A stretch of DNA of 64,000 nucleotides. Origin: Methanobacteriota archaeon (lineage in GTDB: Archaea > Halobacteriota > Methanomicrobia > Methanomicrobiales > Methanomicrobiaceae). The stretch lies in NCBI GenBank assembly GCA_016841665.1, contig JAENYT010000007.1, forward strand, positions 1 to 64,000, in the 5' to 3' direction. The position numbers were made by a program, and so were the translations under genes. Under the pieces are notes generated by a model. The model was not told where the DNA came from, did not search any database, and saw only the letters and a program-made list of their open reading frames with translations. Positions 59,512-64,000 of this stretch are shown here, piece by piece. Every line of letters begins with the position of its first letter. Within the stretch, counting starts at the first letter, position 1.

Positions 59512-59706
59512 TTAAGGACGCTGGACCTTAAGGCGGGTTACGGCTCGCCCTACGGGGTCATCACCCCGGTAGATGCGCAGGGTGTAGCCCATGAAGACCG
59601 GGAATATGAGATAGGCGATGAATAGGTGGAACCATCGCACCCATCGCTCCCAGAGAGCCTCCCTGGTGTAGGCAAACGAATCGTGCACGAGGCCGTCGAT
59701 GTCCAT
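59512..59706 (-). pseudogene. Truncated DUF4013 gene remnant (N-terminal ~55 residues only)
   Basis: MDIDGLVHDSFAYTREALWERWVRWFHLFIAYLIFPVFMGYTLRIYRGDDP aligns by eye with the first ~60 residues of the intact 57995-58690 DUF4013 protein, then ends. Confidence 0.6.
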
Positions 59707-59731
59707 TATGTTCCCCCCAAAAAGGTTGCTT

Positions 59732-61216
59732 TTAGTGCCTGAAGTACCGGATACCGGTAAATAGCATGGCCACGTTCAGGCGGTTTGCCGCTTCGATGAC
59801 TTCTGCATCGCGGATCGATCCGCCGGGCTGGACGAGGGCTGTCGCCCCGGCCTCTGCTGCGACCTCGAGCGTGTCAGGGAAGGGAAGGAACGCATCGGAG
59901 GCGACCGAGCACCCCTCGAGGGACCGCCGGGCCTTCTCGATGGCGATCTTTGCCGCGTCCACCCGGCTCATCTGGCCGGCGCCGATGCCGATCACCCCAT
60001 GCTCGTCGGCGAAGATGATCGTGTTGCTCTTGGTGTGTTTGCATACCTTCCAGGCTAGCTGCAGCCCCTGCAGCTCCTTTGCATCGGGATCCCTGTCGGA
60101 GACGACCTCCCACGACTCCGTGTAGTCCGGGGTCCGCTGCACGAGTGCCCCCCCGTCGATTGACCTGATGCGATCGGCAACAATCGGTTCCGGCAGGGTG
60201 AGCACACGCATATTCTCCTTTGTCTTCATGGCTTCGAGGCCGTCATCCGTAAATGAGGGGGCGATGACGACCTCCACGAATGTCGCGCAGATCTCTTCGG
60301 CGAGGGCGGCATCGATCTCCCTGTTGAAGGCGATCACCGATCCGTATGCGGACACGGGATCGACCTCGCGTGCGGCAATGTATGCCTCAAGGGCCGAGGA
60401 GCCGATCGCCACGCCGCAGGGATTGTTGTGCTTGACGATTACCGCACAGGGCTCGTTGAATTCGCGGACCAGCCCCACGGCGGCGTCCGCATCAAGGTAG
60501 TTGTTGTAGGACATCTGCTTGCCCTGCAGGGGGACCTGCGCTGCAATGCCCTCCGTGCCATAGACGGCAGCCTGCTGGTGGGGATTTTCCCCGTAGCGGA
60601 GAACCCTCCCGTTTCCGAACTGCACGGTGTACACCCCGGGAAACAAGCCGTCAAAGCCATGGAGATAATTGCTGATGGCGGCATCGTAGACTGCGGTACG
60701 GGCAAACGCCTTTTTCGCAAGATCAAGGCGCAGCTCCGGGGAAAATTCGCCGCGTGCCACCGCATCCGCAACGGCAGGGTAGTCGGCCGGGTCCACCACT
60801 ACGGCAACGTCCCGGTAGTTCTTCGCCGCGGCACGGATCATTGCCGGGCCTCCTATGTCGATGTACTCCACCAGCTCGGCGAGCGGCAGATCCTTTCCCG
60901 CCATCATCTCGAAGGGATAGAGGTTGACCGCCAGCAGGTCGATACCTTCGATGCCGTGCTCCTCCATCACCGCATCATCGATGCCGCGCCGCCCGAGAAG
61001 CCCGCCGTGGATCTTCGGGTGTAGCGTCTTGACCCGCCCGTCCATCATCTCCGGCGACCCGGTGTACGCGGAGACCTCGGTGTACCCGATGCCCGCTTCA
61101 CCAAGCGCCTTCCCCGTGCCTCCGGAACTGAGGATCTTCACCCCGTTGTCCGCAAGCACCCTTGCAAGGTCAACAATCCCGGTTTTGTCCCAGACAGAGA
61201 GGAGTGCCCGTTTCAT
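59732..61216 (-). CDS. purH: Bifunctional AICAR formyltransferase / IMP cyclohydrolase
   Basis: ALLSVWDKTGIVDLARVLADNGVKILSSGGTGKAL...MDGRVKTLHPKIHGGLLGRR; KHNNPCGVAIG; SDAFLPFPDTLEVAAEAGATALVQPGGSIRD. Confidence 0.95.
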   Translation of the reverse strand: MKRALLSVWDKTGIVDLARVLADNGVKILSSGGTGKALGEAGIGYTEVSAYTGSPEMMDGRVKTLHPKIHGGLLGRRGIDDAVMEEHGIEGIDLLAVNLYPFEMMAGKDLPLAELVEYIDIGGPAMIRAAAKNYRDVAVVVDPADYPAVADAVARGEFSPELRLDLAKKAFARTAVYDAAISNYLHGFDGLFPGVYTVQFGNGRVLRYGENPHQQAAVYGTEGIAAQVPLQGKQMSYNNYLDADAAVGLVREFNEPCAVIVKHNNPCGVAIGSSALEAYIAAREVDPVSAYGSVIAFNREIDAALAEEICATFVEVVIAPSFTDDGLEAMKTKENMRVLTLPEPIVADRIRSIDGGALVQRTPDYTESWEVVSDRDPDAKELQGLQLAWKVCKHTKSNTIIFADEHGVIGIGAGQMSRVDAAKIAIEKARRSLEGCSVASDAFLPFPDTLEVAAEAGATALVQPGGSIRDAEVIEAANRLNVAMLFTGIRYFRH

Positions 61217-61374
61217 AGCCTGACATATGAACGTTTATCCACTAAAAAGGTAGGTTCTCCCGCGATGTTTGGGGAAATGAACGTCAGGGCCGAACGGCTC
61301 CGGCGCACCGGCCCCGCCACGGAACACCTGCCTGCACAGCATCGCTTATTGCCTCTGCAGGAGACCTTGTTCGC

Positions 61375-62757
61375 GTGAAACCAACGTCCCTCAAGAGGTT
61401 TCTCTTCTGGTGTCCCCGGTGCAACATCCCCCTGCTGGCGCGACAGTGCAGCTGCGGGGAGACGGGAAGGGAACTGCCCCTCCTCCAGCCCTACGATGTC
61501 CGTCCGGTGCTCGCACATGACCGGGAGCTCATCATTGCGCTGCTCAGGGAACGCTTCGGCACGGACACCATCCCCCGCATCGTCCTGTTCAATAAAACCG
61601 GAGGCCTCGACCGGAACGATCTCATCATCGCCAATGGAAGACGCTTCGGCTGGCTTTCGTTCGATCCCTGCACGAGAAAGTATGCACTCGATATCTCATT
61701 CGAGGCGCTCGACGCTCTTGCGCCTTCGGCAAGATCGGGCATCATCGATATCACCGAAATTATGGATCGCTCGGGGGGCAGACGGCTTGGCGGAAAACGG
61801 ATCCAGGTCGATACCGATGTACCGGACGGGTGCGTGATCCTGCGTGCGGGACACCTCTGGGGAATCGGCCACCTTTCGGGCGGCAGTGTCCGCGTGCGCA
61901 AACTCGGCCCCCTCAACGCCACAGCGTATCCTGACCCGGCGTGGGAGGACGCGGTGCAACAGAACCGGCGGCACCTGAAAAATCTTGAACGCCACGCCAT
62001 ACGGTTCATACGGCAGCATACCCGGGGACAAAAACGGGTGAATGTCTCGTTTTCAGGAGGAAAAGACAGCACGGTGGTGCTCGAGCTTGCACAGAGAGCC
62101 GGGATCGAGGAGGCATACTTCGTCAACACGGGCCTCGAATTTCCCGAAACACTGGAGTATGTCCGATCAAGGGGGATCCAGGAGGTTCGCTGCAACGCAG
62201 ATTTCTGGCATGCGGTAAGGCTACGCGGGCTGCCGGCTAAGGATGATCGCTGGTGCTGCGAGCTGCTCAAGCTCGAACCGGCAAAGCAATGGCTCGAATC
62301 TCGGGGCCCGTGCATCACCGTGCAGGGGAACCGGGCGTACGAGTCGTTTGCCCGGGCGAATCTGCCGGCGGTCGCACCCAACCCCCATTTCCCCGGGCAG
62401 GTGAACATCTCCCCCATCCTGACCTGGCGGGCGCTGGAGGTCTTTCTCTATATCTGGTGGCGCCATCTTCCCTGCAACCCGCTGTATGAAGAGGGATTTG
62501 AGCGGGTGGGGTGCTGGATCTGCCCGGCGATGCTCGAGAGCGAGCTGGAACGCACCCGCGAGCTCCACCCTGATCTGATCTCCCGGTGGATAGAAGTGGT
62601 GCATGCATGGGCGGAGTCCCGCAGGCTGGATGAGGACATCGTCACCTGCGGCATCTGGCGCTGGAAGAACCCCCCTCCCAAGATCAGGGAGCTGGCAAAG
62701 GAGCATGGCATCGAATTGCCGGACAATATGCATAAGAAAACCAAAAAAAACAGGTAA
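61375..62757 (+). CDS. PAPS reductase-like protein with N-terminal Zn-ribbon and PUA-like domain
   Basis: CPRCNIPLLARQCSCG; PUA-like DVPDGCVILRAGHLWGIGHLSGGSVRVRKLG; PP-loop VNVSFSGGKDSTVVLELAQ; RWCCELLK; GCWICPAML. Confidence 0.85.
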   Translation: MKPTSLKRFLFWCPRCNIPLLARQCSCGETGRELPLLQPYDVRPVLAHDRELIIALLRERFGTDTIPRIVLFNKTGGLDRNDLIIANGRRFGWLSFDPCTRKYALDISFEALDALAPSARSGIIDITEIMDRSGGRRLGGKRIQVDTDVPDGCVILRAGHLWGIGHLSGGSVRVRKLGPLNATAYPDPAWEDAVQQNRRHLKNLERHAIRFIRQHTRGQKRVNVSFSGGKDSTVVLELAQRAGIEEAYFVNTGLEFPETLEYVRSRGIQEVRCNADFWHAVRLRGLPAKDDRWCCELLKLEPAKQWLESRGPCITVQGNRAYESFARANLPAVAPNPHFPGQVNISPILTWRALEVFLYIWWRHLPCNPLYEEGFERVGCWICPAMLESELERTRELHPDLISRWIEVVHAWAESRRLDEDIVTCGIWRWKNPPPKIRELAKEHGIELPDNMHKKTKKNR

Positions 62758-62885
62758 ATGCCAGTATTAATCGAATCAGAGGCCAAAATTGACGTATAAT
62801 CCCCCGGATCATGAAAAAACATATATAGAACCACATTCCTATAGTAATGATGTACGCTGATTAGTATCCAATGGCAGGTAGTTGA

Positions 62886-63440
62886 ATGGAGGAAAAAAAC
62901 CTGGAGCAGGAAGGATTGAACAGCAATTCATCCGCAAAAAACGAGTCTGCCCAGGGTGAGATCCCCGCGTCGGAAGCAGCATTGCAGGAAGCGGATCTTG
63001 CCAGGGAGCTTGAGGAGCTCCAGCAGAAGTACAGCGAACTCAGTGACCGCTGTCTGCGCCTTGCCGCAGATTTTGAAAACTACAAAAAGCGTGTTGCCAG
63101 GGATCAGGAGATGCGCATCAACGCGGCGGTTGAGGCATTCGCTGGGGACATACTCGAGGTTGCCGACAACCTCGAACGCGCGACCACGGCGGAGGATGAA
63201 AACCTTCGTGAAGGGCTTGAACAGATCAGGAAACTCCTCATGGCCATTTTCAAAAACCATGAGATCGCCCCCATCGAAAGTCTCCACGAGAGGTTCGACC
63301 CCGAACTGCAGGAAGCGATCGCGTATATCCCTTCCGAACACGATGAAGGAATCGTCATCGATGAGCTGATTCGCGGGTATCGCATGAAAGACAAGGTAAT
63401 CAGATGCGCAAAGGTTGCAGTATCAAGAGGTAACGATTAG
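62886..63440 (+). CDS. grpE: Nucleotide exchange factor GrpE
   Basis: RLAADFENYKKRVARDQEMRINAAVEAFAGDILEVADNLERA. Confidence 0.95.
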   Translation: MEEKNLEQEGLNSNSSAKNESAQGEIPASEAALQEADLARELEELQQKYSELSDRCLRLAADFENYKKRVARDQEMRINAAVEAFAGDILEVADNLERATTAEDENLREGLEQIRKLLMAIFKNHEIAPIESLHERFDPELQEAIAYIPSEHDEGIVIDELIRGYRMKDKVIRCAKVAVSRGND

Positions 63441-63450
63441 GAGGTTTTGA

Positions 63451-64000
<550 letters not shown>

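Overview
This is a gene-dense, moderately GC-rich euryarchaeal chromosome segment, probably from a Methanomicrobiales-type methanogen. That assignment is inferred from gene content and was not tested. About 60 protein-coding genes can be supported. The main blocks are: (1) homoserine dehydrogenase with a stand-alone ACT protein, NAD kinase, inositol/FBP phosphatase, and IF-5A with agmatinase; (2) one long + strand block of archaellum genes (archaellin, arlCE, G, F, H, I, J) and chemotaxis genes (cheF, Y, B, A, C, D), with an uncharacterised acidic membrane protein after arlJ and a secreted beta-propeller-like protein overlapping cheD; (3) a translation-rescue neighbourhood (ABCE1/Rli1, EMC6-like membrane protein, RqcH/NEMF, Pelota); (4) two divergent PAN-type proteasomal ATPases flanking a small uncharacterised gene, next to MBF1; (5) an RNase P RNA gene on the minus strand, absent from the ORF track, divergent from AMMECR1-tgtA-arcS; (6) an NfnAB-like pair; (7) a degenerate pyridoxal/pyridoxamine kinase pseudogene; (8) a glycosyltransferase/flavoprotein trio; (9) leuA-ilvB-ilvN and an SSS-family symporter preceded by an unlisted 34-aa microprotein; (10) an AT-rich island between an intact and a truncated DUF4013 gene; (11) purH, a PAPS-reductase-like protein, grpE and dnaK (cut by the window edge). 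I saw no rRNA, tRNA, CRISPR array or recognisable transposase by eye. The strongest candidates for something under-described are the translation-rescue cluster, the uncharacterised proteins embedded in the archaellum/chemotaxis operon, and the twin-PAN locus with its co-translated small gene. All product calls are by-eye family recognition; no database search was run.
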